Below, one piece after another: positions 48,730 through 59,562 of a DNA stretch of 64,000 bases (position 1 is the stretch's first letter; every line of letters starts with the position of its first letter). The stretch is from Thuidium tamariscinum (lineage: Eukaryota > Streptophyta > Bryopsida > Hypnales > Thuidiaceae), in assembly GCA_947034885.2 (NCBI GenBank), contig OX344751.2, positions 558,001-622,000 of the forward strand, given 5' to 3'. A model generated the notes under the pieces. The model was not told the DNA's origin, searched no databases, and saw only the letters and a list, made by a program, of their open reading frames with translations. Both the position numbers and the translations under genes were made by a program.

Positions 48730-50131
48730 AGCCATTTCCCATTAGGTCCCTAGAAGTCTAGGGATCGGGGGAGAGCTGGAGGGTGGCCAGAGGGATGTGG
48801 CTTTCTCACTCCCTCTAGACCTCCAGGGCCTGGAGGGAGTGTAAACTAAGGGCTGTTTTCCATTGAGCACCTAGACATCCAAGCCCTAGACGTTTGAGCG
48901 CTTTCCATTGATGCTTCATAAGGCCTACATGTCTAAGCCAGGGTCCAACATCTAGGTCTTGTATTCAGGAAATATAGACATGGAAGGCCTGGCGGGTGGA
49001 CCAGACCCCCCATTTTGAGATACCGTACAAATTCTTCCGCTACAGGGGCAAGTTTGACTAGCCAAACCAAGGTAACGATGTAGTAAGAATTGTGGTCTAT
49101 CCGGAAAAGCACGGGGCTTCTGGTTGTAGTAGATGTCTATGAAGTGAAAAGAAATGAAAAGAAACAAAAAGCTATAAAGCCAATAGCTAAACCTATCACA
49201 TATCAAAAAGAATAAAGTCTAAACAAAAAGATCTGCAACTCCAACTCACAGCCTCAAACTTCAACCTTCAATTCTCAAATCTAACAAAAATGGTAGCACT
49301 CGAAGCCGCCTCGAGTTTGCCTACTACATTCTCAAGCTTAAAGAACACACCCTCGGTATAAAATCAATATCAACAAAAAGAACAAAAATACAACTTCAAA
49401 CAAAAGATGGCTCCAAACACAATTTCTCAATCTCCAACTCTAAGTAATGGAAAAGTAATTGAATACACCAAATTCAACCAAGAAGATGATTTACCATCCC
49501 ATGATGGAGATGAATTCAAGGGGGAAAGGCCACCCTTTAAATACCCTTCAAAGACCTAACCTCCTTGTGAGACTAGCCACCAAAAAGACCTAACCTCCCG
49601 ATGAGACTAGCCACCCAAAAACCCTAACCCATCAATACTTGGAATTTCCCTTGAATTAACATAGATGCCTAAATTTACTTAATAGACCGCCTACATCACG
49701 ACAACAAACAAAACAAATTAGTAGAAATGGACAAGTTGAACCCGACGGATATGGATTCTCGAAAGTTGCCTAGAGGATGTGGATCCTGTTGTTCCATCCA
49801 TGCGGCCCTCCAGCCTCTGGAAGTCCAACTGCTAATGGAAACGGGTTCTAAAAGTCCTTCCCCTCCTAGTTGAAAAACTGTTTTTCCAGTTGTAAATAGA
49901 AGTTCCAGTATGTAAGTAGAGTAAGGAAAGCCTGGAACTAAAGCATATATATGACATTGTACTAATTTGGGGGGTCCATTAAGGGGGTCCAATCCCTCCA
50001 GCTTTGTATTCTACTTCTGCTGGGCTTGGAAGCTGGAGGGAGCCTAGAGTTCTAGCTAAACGTCTAGGTCCCCCATTTGTGCAATGGAAAGCGCCTAGAC
50101 GTCCAGACGCCTAATGAGAAACACCCCTTAA
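48730..50131. mobile_element. PIF/Harbinger-like non-autonomous element (uncertain left end)
   Basis: The inner boundary 48850 begins GGGCTGTTTTCCATTGAG. The right boundary 50128 ends, on the reverse strand, AGGGGTGTTTCTCATTAG. TAA flanks both sides (48847-48849 and 50129-50131). GGG-TGTTT termini with TAA duplications are typical of PIF/Harbinger. Sub-terminal CTAGACGT-type repeats with GCGCTTTCCATTG occur at both ends. Text near 48738 (CATTAGGTCCCTAGAAGTC) also resembles the right terminus, so a second nested end is possible. No transposase is visible. Confidence 0.5.
49553..49627 (+). repeat. short tandem repeat (~34 bp x 2)
   Basis: AAGACCTAACCTCC..TGAGACTAGCCACC occurs twice in direct order, followed by a partial third AAACCCTAACCC. 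It lies inside the Harbinger-like element. Confidence 0.7.
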
Positions 50132-50600
50132 TAACTTGGGTCGTGACGAACGTTTTTTTTTTGGCAGTATAATTTGCTCAAAAGCGAAGAAATCTGACCT
50201 GCTCAATTCTAAGAATTGAAAATGGCCCAATTTTGTAAAGCTGAATTCGCCAGAAATGTAGGAGTGACACCTTCTCCATCGCCGTCAATTTTCGATGAAA
50301 GAAGAGTAACTCACATCGCAAAGTCAAGCAAGGCAGATTTGATGCTCATCGTGGATCATGAGTTGTCCCTACCAATTGATTGCGCGCTGTCATGTCTCTA
50401 GCAAGTTTCATAGGGAAATTTCAGCCACGTCGTGATTGCCTTCCTGCAAGTCAGGTTGTTGACGCATCGACGCCAAGCCTTGCCGCACACTTTCGGTTTC
50501 CTTGCTCATGATTCTGAGTCGAGAATTTGAAGATCAAGCCATGTAAGTGAGGACGTACAAAATCCTTTAAGAATTTGCACCTAGCTACACAAAACACTAT
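50132..50600. other. small GC-richer island with short ORFs
   Basis: The + ATG at 50222 opens about 59 codons (MAQFCKAEFARNVGVTPSPS...). A minus ATG near 50509 opens about 33 codons (MSKETESVRQGLASMRQQ...). Neither is recognisable, and both are too short to call. It could be an orphan exon or promoter fragment. Confidence 0.25.
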
Positions 50601-53600
50601 AGCATATATGAAATTACATGGCCTCAATCCAGAACCGCTTTGATGTCCAAAAATTAGATGATGGATGGATAGGCATTGGTAGGCAGAGAGAAATTACCAT
50701 TCATTCTTTTTATATAGAGTTTCTAAAGGAGTGGTGCTTGCATTGTTAGTGACGGAAACACTATTAGACACCACAGGTGGAAGAAAAAAATGTTCAAGGC
50801 CTATTTTGAATTTCTTGGAATTTGCTCTAAGTTGAACAAAATGCCAACCTTTTGATAAGTTGTATCAATTTTTTTTAAAAATTGTAACCGTATCAATTCA
50901 AACTAGACATGTTAGAGATTGCATAAGAAAAGAAAACACAACAATATCACTAATAGAGTGAAAGATTATAATGTTTGAACATGAGGGTGTTAAAACTACA
51001 AAAGTGATGTGAAGTCTGTTTATCTTCTTCTCACAAGTCAAATCTGAAAAGTTGGTGACCAAAAAATATGAGGTTAAAGAGCATAACATGCATAACTCCA
51101 ATCAATTTATAGCTTCTCAAATCTAATCTACAATTTTTGTAAATGAATTGTGAATGTGATTTTTTCTCCAAGATCTAGTGTATTTGAGGCTCATTTTCAA
51201 GAGCTCTTAACACTACAGAAAGTTAAGATTGCAATGAGTACCCTTGCACAAAATCTTGAATAGAAAAATCACTATCATTCTTTTTCCAAATCGGATTTTT
51301 GACACTAAAACTAGACTTCAAAAAGAGCTTTCCAAAAATATAATCTACTAAAAATAGAAACTTGGTTAGGTGTTATTTAAATTCAAAGTTTTGCAGACAC
51401 CAAATTTTGGTGCCTTGGGTTTTTAGGGGTTTATAATTGGATGATCAACATTGCAAGCAAAAATGTACCTTTTGGTGAAGAAAAATTGTAAGAAGATGAG
51501 AGACGCTTTTTTAACTCCTCCAAATTGTTTTGGAATCTAAAACAAATGTAGTATCTATTTTAATTTTAAAATATAAGAAACAAAAAACTCTCTCAAATTT
51601 GAATACATTTTCAAACGGAAAGAGTAGAAAGATAAAACTATAAAATTGGGTTGTAATATATATTTACATCAATATTTCAAATTTAGCAATTGATATTATT
51701 AACATATTGTTTGGAACATCTTCAAAAATTTAGAAATCATTCTAATAATTTGTGTTCTCAATCACACTATAAAGACTGAACTTAGTATTTCTAAAACTTG
51801 AAAAAAATACATGTTTATAGAAAACTTCTCCAAATACAATTTGTTTACAATGCAAAAAAAGGATTAGAAATGTTCAAGAAAATGTTCTTTTCCCATCCCT
51901 ACTATTCCTTTCATTAGTAAAAATTATCTTTGCTCCCTTTATTAAACTACTTAAAAAATTTTGACTTTTCTTACATTGAAATTACAAAAATTGAAAAATC
52001 ACTATCTACACTACCAAGCAAGCTTGATCCCCTAGAAGGATGTCAACCTATCTCTAAAGTAGTCCTTAAAAAGCAGTTTGATTATTGAATCAATCTAGAT
52101 GCATTTTTTGCTTCAATAGTGATCAAAATAGTCTTTATCAAATACTTTAATTCATGATTATAGTTTTGGGAAGGCTTGAAACTCCATGATTCAAAATGCA
52201 AGTTCTATCTCTTTAAAGCCTTTTATTGCTTTTCATTTTATAAAACAATGTGAAAATCCTATTGTTCATTTTCTTTGCATTCATTAGATTTTTCAAATAT
52301 TTTTTTGTTTTTGCAATCCATTAAAGAATATGCATTGGGTAGATGATGAAGTTGTTGATTTGTATCAAATTTTGATTTTCTTTTGGTCCAATGGGCTAGG
52401 TACATCTTGAACTCCCAATGTTTTGGCAAAAATGCTCAAGGGCCTTGATAGTCACTCTCATGGTACATTGCTACTACAACATATTTATAATAAATATTCT
52501 ACTCAAGTAAAAAGAATTTGATTTGAATTGTGAACAATTATGCTTTGGGCTCTTTTGTTGTAGAGATATGATCTTGTCATTAACCCATTGAGGAACAATC
52601 AACCATTTTTATTTATTGATATTGATACATTTTCATTGATAGCCAAAGTTTTAGAATGAATTTGGATATGGACAGAAGGGGATGGTTGTAGAAAATGGGG
52701 AATTCAATGCATTAGGACAAGAATTACAACAATTTGTGCTAGCATGTGGTTTAGGGATTGAAAAAACTATCCAAATATGAGCCGAAAATACAAAAAATAT
52801 TCCAACAAAAGAGCCTTCAATTGCCAAAAAATATACTATAAAGGCCCAAGTATTCATGTAAATTTCATTAGTATGAATAGATGTTTGAGATGTATTACAA
52901 TTTGGTATTTTTTTTCTATGATTAGTTTGGGGCTAGATTTTGTTTCTTCATGTTCCTAGAATCAACTATGGTTCTTAATAGGCAAATGCCCAAATCTAGA
53001 TACTAGAGTGTCTATTGGAAGTTTAGAATACATTTTGAAAAGCCTATTGGATTGTGGTAGGGTTGACTGGGTTGAAGTCTGTCATGAGACAAAGAAATTT
53101 GTTGAGGTGATAATCAAATAGTTGAGTTTTTTTAAAAGATGCAATTGCAAATTCAAATTTTTGATAAAGATGGATGTGGGTCAACCATGATGGTGCACCT
53201 TTGGCCCTCCTACCAATTTTATTTTCTAGCTTTTGTAATTCCTTCTTTTCAACATAATACTCTTGGGAAGGAGCTTTACTTGGACAAGCCAAAGAAACCT
53301 TGTGGCATTTATATTAGCAACGCCCATTGAGTGTTGTCCATTTTGTCAATATGTAAGGTAGGTGAGTCTCCATGTTTACCTCTATGGTCTTTTTGTTCTC
53401 TACAAGGCTACTTGACGCAACCACTTATGTTTTTTGCACCTTGCAATGAAATTTTGTTTCATTTGTTTTAAGAAAAATCTTTGGTCAAACTTCATGATGT
53501 CTCCATTAATACTTCCATTGTATTTTCATTTCATTTTTCAAAATTTTGATTCCCAATTATGTACAACTTACTATTAATTTGCAATGTACAAAAGGTAAAA

Positions 53601-54587
53601 ATGTTTCACCATCATTGATAACAAAAAATCAAGCTTTGAATCTTAAAAAGATGGGCTAATGACCATCCATAGATTTCAAGCTTCACTATTCATCACTCTA
53701 TTTGCTAGTCTTTTTCAACTATATAATATAGCTTTGTCAAATATAAATTTCTACAAATTTTTTTGAAATTTTTGAATATTTTGAAGCAAATAATTGAAAA
53801 AATTCATATTAAATAAAAAATATGCTAAAAATTCCAAAATTTTCACCATAGATTTAGAAAAGTTATGTTGTGCTATAAATGGAAGTTATTGTGTTATCAC
53901 AAATTAGAAAATCAAAGTGGTATAGGAATTTAAAAATGTTTCAAAAATGTCTTAATTGGAGTAAAAATTAAGCTAACTATATTAGGCTTCATTTCATTAG
54001 TTGGACTTAAAATTGACAAATCATCATTTTTATGGCTAAAATACACAACAAGAGTAAATATCAAGAAATGGCCAAAATACACTGCAAGGGTGGTTTGTAG
54101 ATTAAGTTGTCTTCTTTAGAAAAGTCAATAAGGTCATCATAAGAGATTTCACAAAACTATTTACTAAAAACTAATTCAAGTAACTTCCCAAAACATTGGT
54201 TGCAAAAAAAATTCTCTTCATCCTAAATCACTTCTTGAAACCATTATAAGGATACAAATCTTGTCCATAGTGCTTCTAGAACTATGATTTTTCCAATTTT
54301 CCTCTATAAATTAGGGCATTAAGGAGTTAATGAGTTTTTATACAAATTCACATTTTAATAAAAGTCCTAAGACACTATATATATAAAATTGTACTTATAA
54401 CAAAAAAACACTTCTGAGTGGTTTTATGTTAAAAGGCTCTAATTGTCTATTCTTGATTTTTTCCATTATTAGATTTTTTTCTTTAATTGAATATTAAAAA
54501 ATCTTTACTTTTCTTTTACTTTATTCTAATTTATTTTTCATCTTAATGTCTTTTTACTTAAAATAGTTTGTGTATAGAAGGGTTCTA
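50601..54587. other. AT-rich intergenic DNA, no gene recognised
   Basis: It contains only low-complexity and decayed repeat sequence. Around 52650-53340 several short overlapping frames of protein-like composition occur, but with stops and no recognisable motif. Confidence 0.45.
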
Positions 54588-54782
54588 AGGTAGGAGGTTC
54601 AAACTTTGACTTAGTATTATAAGCAAACATGCCTTAGAGCTACATTTTGCTTTCTACAATGTACCAATCATTTTGCTTTCTATAATGTATCAAATATAGA
54701 AAATTTCTATAATATAGACACTTATATTATAGATGTATAGTCTTCTAGGCTCATAGGCTCACACTTCTAAGCTCACATAATA
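54588..54782 (+). repeat. MITE family B left-end remnant and 78-bp repeat copy 2
   Basis: CTAAGGTAGGAGGTTCAAAC at 54588 matches the family B terminus, but no right end follows. 54706-54782 is the second copy of the repeat at 12190-12270. Confidence 0.5.
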
Positions 54783-54860
54783 ACAACCCTCTCCTAAACA
54801 CAGCCCAAAATAAATAATAAATCCACTATTACTTGGAGAACTCACTATTATTTACCCCGC

Positions 54861-55031
54861 TGGGCCCACCTTCGACGGTAGGATTTAACGTCCAGCGAAG
54901 TTACCTAGCAGTCACCATAATGAACCGAAACCCTAACTTCTGGCTTAGCCCTCACTCGTTCCCACAGCACCCCCAAAATCTAGGCTATTGGAAGATTTCT
55001 TGTCGCCGGAGGGTCGCGGAAACCCTATAAG
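54861..55031 (+). promoter_or_regulatory. site II, telo-box and TATA promoter of a snoRNA unit
   Basis: TGGGCCCA (site II core, 54861-54868), AAACCCTAA (telo-box, 54928-54936) and TATAA (55026-55030) occur in this order in a GC-richer patch. Site II plus telo-box is the known promoter combination of plant ribosomal-protein and many snoRNA genes. The expected start is about 55058. Confidence 0.6.
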
Positions 55032-55180
55032 TGCCGCAACCAGACCTCTCTATCAACACATTTCTTCTAGGTTTGTGTAGTGTGTGCGTTAGCTATGCCT
55101 TCTCTTGCATATGGATGTTATTTGATCTATGCAGCGTTTTCAGATGTGTAGTGTGTCTTGTTTTCCGGTGGTGATGAACT

Positions 55181-55279
55181 ACTGCGGTGATGATTCGATA
55201 ATCCCAGCTCGCTTTTAGCTTTCGCAAGAAGGCGTTGAAGAGAACTCATCGTTTCCAACACAAATCAAATCTGAGCAGT
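55181..55279 (+). ncRNA. C/D-box snoRNA candidate 1 (orphan)
   Basis: C box GTGATGA (55187-55193) and D box CTGA (55271-55274) are enclosed by a perfect 5-bp terminal stem ACTGC/GCAGT (55181-55185 with 55275-55279). Length 99 nt. No good D' box was seen. The region before D (TTTCCAACACAAATCAAAT) has no rRNA match I can recall, so the target is unknown. It lies downstream of the site II/telo-box promoter and next to candidate 2. Confidence 0.6.
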
Positions 55280-55311
55280 CCCGAATTGAATGTGCGCGTC
55301 CAGTGTCGAAA

Positions 55312-55390
55312 CCGCGATGATTAGAATTGATAATCAGCCGGCTGGTTGAAACTATCTCAACTTATACAGAACATCTAAGGGTCTGAGCGG
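55312..55390 (+). ncRNA. C/D-box snoRNA guiding 18S rRNA 2'-O-methylation
   Basis: C-like box GCGATGA (55314-55320) and D box CTGA (55383-55386) with a CCGC/GCGG stem (55312-55315 with 55387-55390). The 15 nt CAGAACATCTAAGGG (55367-55381), separated from the D box by one base, are a perfect reverse complement of CCCUUAGAUGUUCUG, a highly conserved 18S segment. By the D+5 rule the modified base is the first U after CCC, which I believe is about Um1445 in Arabidopsis 18S numbering (from memory). The C box has one departure from RUGAUGA and shares bases with the stem. The antisense match carries the call. Confidence 0.75.
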
Positions 55391-55504
55391 AGGACTTTGT
55401 CGAGCTCCGAGAATCTCACTTAGGAATCAGTAAGGCAGTCTTGGGTCTTTGTTACATTTCTCCTTGTTACATTTGTATACAACGGAACAATGTAATGTAA
55501 TGTG

Positions 55505-55638
55505 GGAAATATCGAGTTTCGAAACTGGAAATTTGTATCCTTAGGGTTGGGGATAGAACCGAGATGCAGTAGTCGCCGTTGAGCGTGCAAGGCAAATTGA
55601 CTAGAGTCACTCGTGTGCTTGCATCTGGTAGCACATAG
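55505..55638 (+). ncRNA. possible H/ACA-box snoRNA
   Basis: A 5' hairpin around the AGTTTCGAAACT palindrome is followed by an ANANNA box (ATAGAA, 55553-55558). A 3' hairpin is closed by GATGCA/TGCATC (55563-55568 with 55620-55625). ACA sits at 55633-55635, exactly 3 nt before the proposed 3' end. Size (134 nt) and order fit an H/ACA RNA. Stem details and the pseudouridylation pocket were judged only by eye. Confidence 0.35.
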
Positions 55639-58114
55639 AGCGCTGAAAGTTGCCGAGAGGAAGGATGATGGGCAGCTGTTCAACCTGGCCCTGAAGAATC
55701 TACCTGGGCAGGAGGAAGCTTCCATCAACAGATTCTACACAATAGGGTTTCCGTGATTTCCTTCTTTCTGCAGTTCTCCGAGTATCCGAGTGGTTCTGTT
55801 TGAACTCTCTATGTGGAAATACTGTGTTAGGGATGGGTATATCACACAGAACTTTTTTTCTCTTCTTCATCAGCGTTTGTGACGGTAAGGTGTTCTGGGC
55901 TCGGGTTTCTGGTTTGGCAATGCTTACATGAAGGAACTAACTATTTCTTTCCGAGTCAACTCTGTTTCAGCAAGTAGTATGAAGTGTCTTGGCAGCCTAT
56001 GATTAAATTTTTAAATGAAATCTGATCCCTCTTCTGGAAGGTCATGATGATAGTCAATACTTCAGTCTTCAAAATGAGGCTGCTTCAGTCGGTCCCTACA
56101 TACGTTGTAAAGAAGTGGACTTAAAAGAGAACTTAATTTGTTGAAGAGTTTTTCTTATATTGCACTTCATAGTTACACTCGATTCTCCTCAATCATGTAG
56201 GCGCTCAGCCATGTGCAAGCAGTTCCTACATCCTACTTTGCTGGTTTCGTGTTCTCTAGTTTTCAATCTGTGTGAAGTTGTGTCACACCGTCTTCATTCA
56301 TTGGCTCCCATTGGCTCATTCTTTCACTGTTTTCTAGTTCTTCAAGAAAACTTGCCTCTTGAAGAAAATGTAATTACGATAGAAGCACCCATTACAGCCA
56401 AAGTTAGCAGTTTCAGCATAGTTGGAGGCATCTTTTCCTATAAAGAATATTTTTGTAGTATTGGCAACTGAAAATCATGTATTTTCAAAAAACAAAATTA
56501 GAATTTTTGGACAAGAAATCGAATTTCTGTCAATTTTCAAAGTAGGACTTAATAGAGCACCTAAATCTGCACTCCTAGTAAATCTGCTTGGATTCTCACA
56601 CCAAAATCTAAAATAATCAGAACCTACCAACCACAACTAAAGTTTCAAGGTACTAGTGGGGACACTTTGTAGGAAACTCTAATGCCAAACTATGGTCACA
56701 CTGAAAATAATGGATGCTTCTTGCATACATCTTTGTGCTCTGACTTGTATAGGATTTGTGAGCTCATAGGGCTACTTGGTTGCACAATCTACTGTGAAAA
56801 CATAGAAATAATAGAAATATTAGTCACTTATTTAATCTTGCAAAGAAAGGTTCATGATCATTGATATCAAGCCTCTTTGTGTAACTGTTCATCACATCAC
56901 TCAAATTGTGGTCATTTTACAACTAGATGGAATAGAAGAAATTATATCAAAATTATCTTTAGTGATGAACAAATTTGTTTACTATCACTGTCAATGCCTT
57001 TGGAGAATTTTGTTCTAATCTTTTCAAATGTTGTTGTTAGATGAAGGAAATTCATCACTATAGAGAAAATATGTTCAAAAAATTTAAACTTTTTTGTCAT
57101 TGATGTAAAGGTTTTTTTAGTATATATTATCAATGTGTACCAATTGGATTTGTTGTATTACTCTAAAATTAAAAAACCAACAAATTCTAGTTAAGAATTT
57201 GAAGTGCATATTGTCATAAGATATTGAAATGTTATGAAGTTTTCAAAACCCACCAAATGGAATAGAAATTGTACTTCAATTGCTTGGAATAGAGAGGGGT
57301 AGTTTGAAGATGAAGCATCTTATTTTTAGAAAAGAGAACATTACTATTGTGTTAGAATTTGCAAAATTATTTATTGTTAACATACGTAAGCAATATTTGA
57401 AAAGAGATTGGATGAAAAAATGTTTTTCTCCTATCTCAAATTATAAGGTGAAGTAGTCTAAAGACATTTAATGATAGAAAAACAACATTTCAATGATGAG
57501 TAAATTTTCATTATTCCTTTTGTAAATGTTTATATTTTTCTAATTGTTAGATTGCTATCTTGTGTCTATATGTAAATACCATAGCTATGTTCTATTGAAC
57601 ATACTTTTATATTGTATAATCTTCTATTGAATATTTGTCATTTGTAGCCTTAGTGAAGAAAGACAATAGGGAGAAGATGCATTGATTAATATTTTGAATG
57701 ATGTCTATAACAATTTCATGATTCAATGTAAGTAAAATGTCTTTGATCTAAGTATTATTGATGAAATTTTTTAAAAACAAAGTATATAGAGATGAATGTG
57801 AGAATCTACCTTATAGTATAACTTTCTATTATAATATTTCTTTGGATTCTTTAGGGAATATTAATTCCAAATATGAATTGAAATATTCTAAATTTGATCA
57901 TCAATGGTTGATACTTTTATTCCAAATTTTGGCTCATCAAAAGATTAATTTAAAAAACAAAACAAAACATGTTGTACATAGCATTTAGAATAATGAAGAA
58001 TACAAATCATGTGTTCATCTACAACAAATGTAACTTTTCACTTTCAATTGATTGAAGTTGGTTAATGATAGAAAGAGAGTTAACCCCTCATTATCCTAGA
58101 GGTTGAAATGTAGA
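55639..58114. other. snoRNA-unit 3' region, then AT-rich intergenic DNA
   Basis: 55640-56480 keeps moderate GC and may be the remainder of the snoRNA primary transcript. I found no further convincing box C/D pair. From 56.5 kb onward it is AT-rich with no gene. Confidence 0.4.
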
Positions 58115-58715
58115 GTAATTGCAAGAAAGATCGGTACTATTTTGCATCTCATTTTGAATGATGGAGTTGTCATTAACTAGAACTTTTAAAGTATGAACCA
58201 AATTAATTTGAAATTTTGATTGAAGATATTTGATATGACAACAATCACATTCTTCTTTTTTAGAAATTTTCAAAAATCATTATATAATTAAATTTCAATT
58301 AAGCTAATTTGTCACATTTTGCGATTTAGGGGTTTTTAGTATTGGGGAGTATCCAAAATTAATGATCTAAAGCTAAAAAAAATTTAGTCTATTTCCATAC
58401 TAGGTAGGTATGTTTCTACCAAAGGAAATCTCAAAAATCATTATTTTCTTTCTTCTACATGTATGCTAATAGGCCTCTCTTGTGCGCGTACTTTTGAACA
58501 TTTAAGATGGTTTTGAGATCATTCTTTTGGTAAAATCTCTTCATCATAAAGTTCTCCCAAGTTTCCAATTTTTAGTTTTAAAAAAATTATTTTTTCTATT
58601 TTTTACAAATTAAAATGTCAAAGTACATATTTTCATGAAAATTTGTATTTTTCTAGTTCCCCTACTCAGAGAATTTTTCTATACTTTTCCTTCCTGGGTA
58701 CCTTTTTCTTAAAGC

Positions 58716-58736
58716 TATAAGGTAGCAGCACCCATT
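58716..58736 (+). repeat. pogo element left TIR
   Basis: The first 20 bases are TATAAGGTAGCAGCACCCAT. It is an exact reverse complement of the right TIR. The AAGGTAG core is shared with MITE families A and B. Confidence 0.92.
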
Positions 58737-59334
58737 TGTGCTGAAGTTAGCAGAAATCAGTCATGGAAACAGCTCATGAAGAGGAGAGAAAATTATTTGA
58801 AGTAGACAGGAGAGGAAGAAAAACATTGGCACAGGAATGAGAGAGTGAGAGGGAAGCATGCGATGGGTACTATTTTCCAAAGTCATAAGTCGTCATATTT
58901 ACATTAACGTATGTAGATGCTGTACACATAGAGTTGTAGAGGAGTTACATACAAGGGTTGCGCATGCTAAAGTAGTGCATGCGGTTCCTGACATCAAGAT
59001 GTGGGGCACCCTGATCTGTACAGCTCAGGAAGCCAAAAAGAGCGTGACTATTTTTTTTTTAAAATGGCACCCGAGGAAGGCAGTCGCTGCCGTCAGAGGG
59101 CGCCTGACTATCTACCGAATGGGAGGCCACATCACGTCATGGTGACCCCATTATCCGCTGGATGAAGAAGGAATGTCGATGAAGCCCGCCCGTCTGCCGT
59201 TGCTGTCATCCGTCCGCTGAATGAAGCTTGGCAGCCATTGAAGGCCGCCCGCCCGCCCGCCGTTGCAGCAGTCCGTTGCTCGATTGCCACCTCCCTCGGC
59301 GGGCCCAGCATTTCGAATTTCAATCTCCGTAACC

Positions 59335-59562
59335 CTAGCGGGCAGTGGAGGTCTCGCCTGCGTGACTGCCGCCACGGGCAGACTTCTCTCGCCTAGTCCG
59401 CCGCCCTCTCTCAGCAGCTTTCCGCGCCTTCTCACACTCACGGTCCGCCTTTTTCCGATCAGCCTGCACTCGGCGCAGCAGGCGGTCGGCCTCTCTCTTG
59501 TCCCGCTTTTGCTCTCATTCTGCCTTGCGTGCTTCAGTTTGAATTCTGCGTTCTTCTTTCTC
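59335..59562 (-). pseudogene. in-frame remnant of the transposase C-terminal tail
   Basis: After the TAG at 59565-59563 the same frame stays protein-like for about 75 codons to a TAG at 59337-59335. It is interrupted by only one TGA (59517-59515). The decoded segment is Glu/Lys/Arg-rich (EKEERRIQTEARKAE, then EQKRDKREADRLLRRV...), the composition of the coiled basic tails common in this family. Both premature stops are one C-to-T change away from sense (CAG, CGA). Confidence 0.5.

Noticed and set aside
55420-55728. 102-codon minus frame and a short + frame across the snoRNA unit
   Set aside because: No motif and no conserved start. Both overlap the structured RNA candidates, which explain the locus better.
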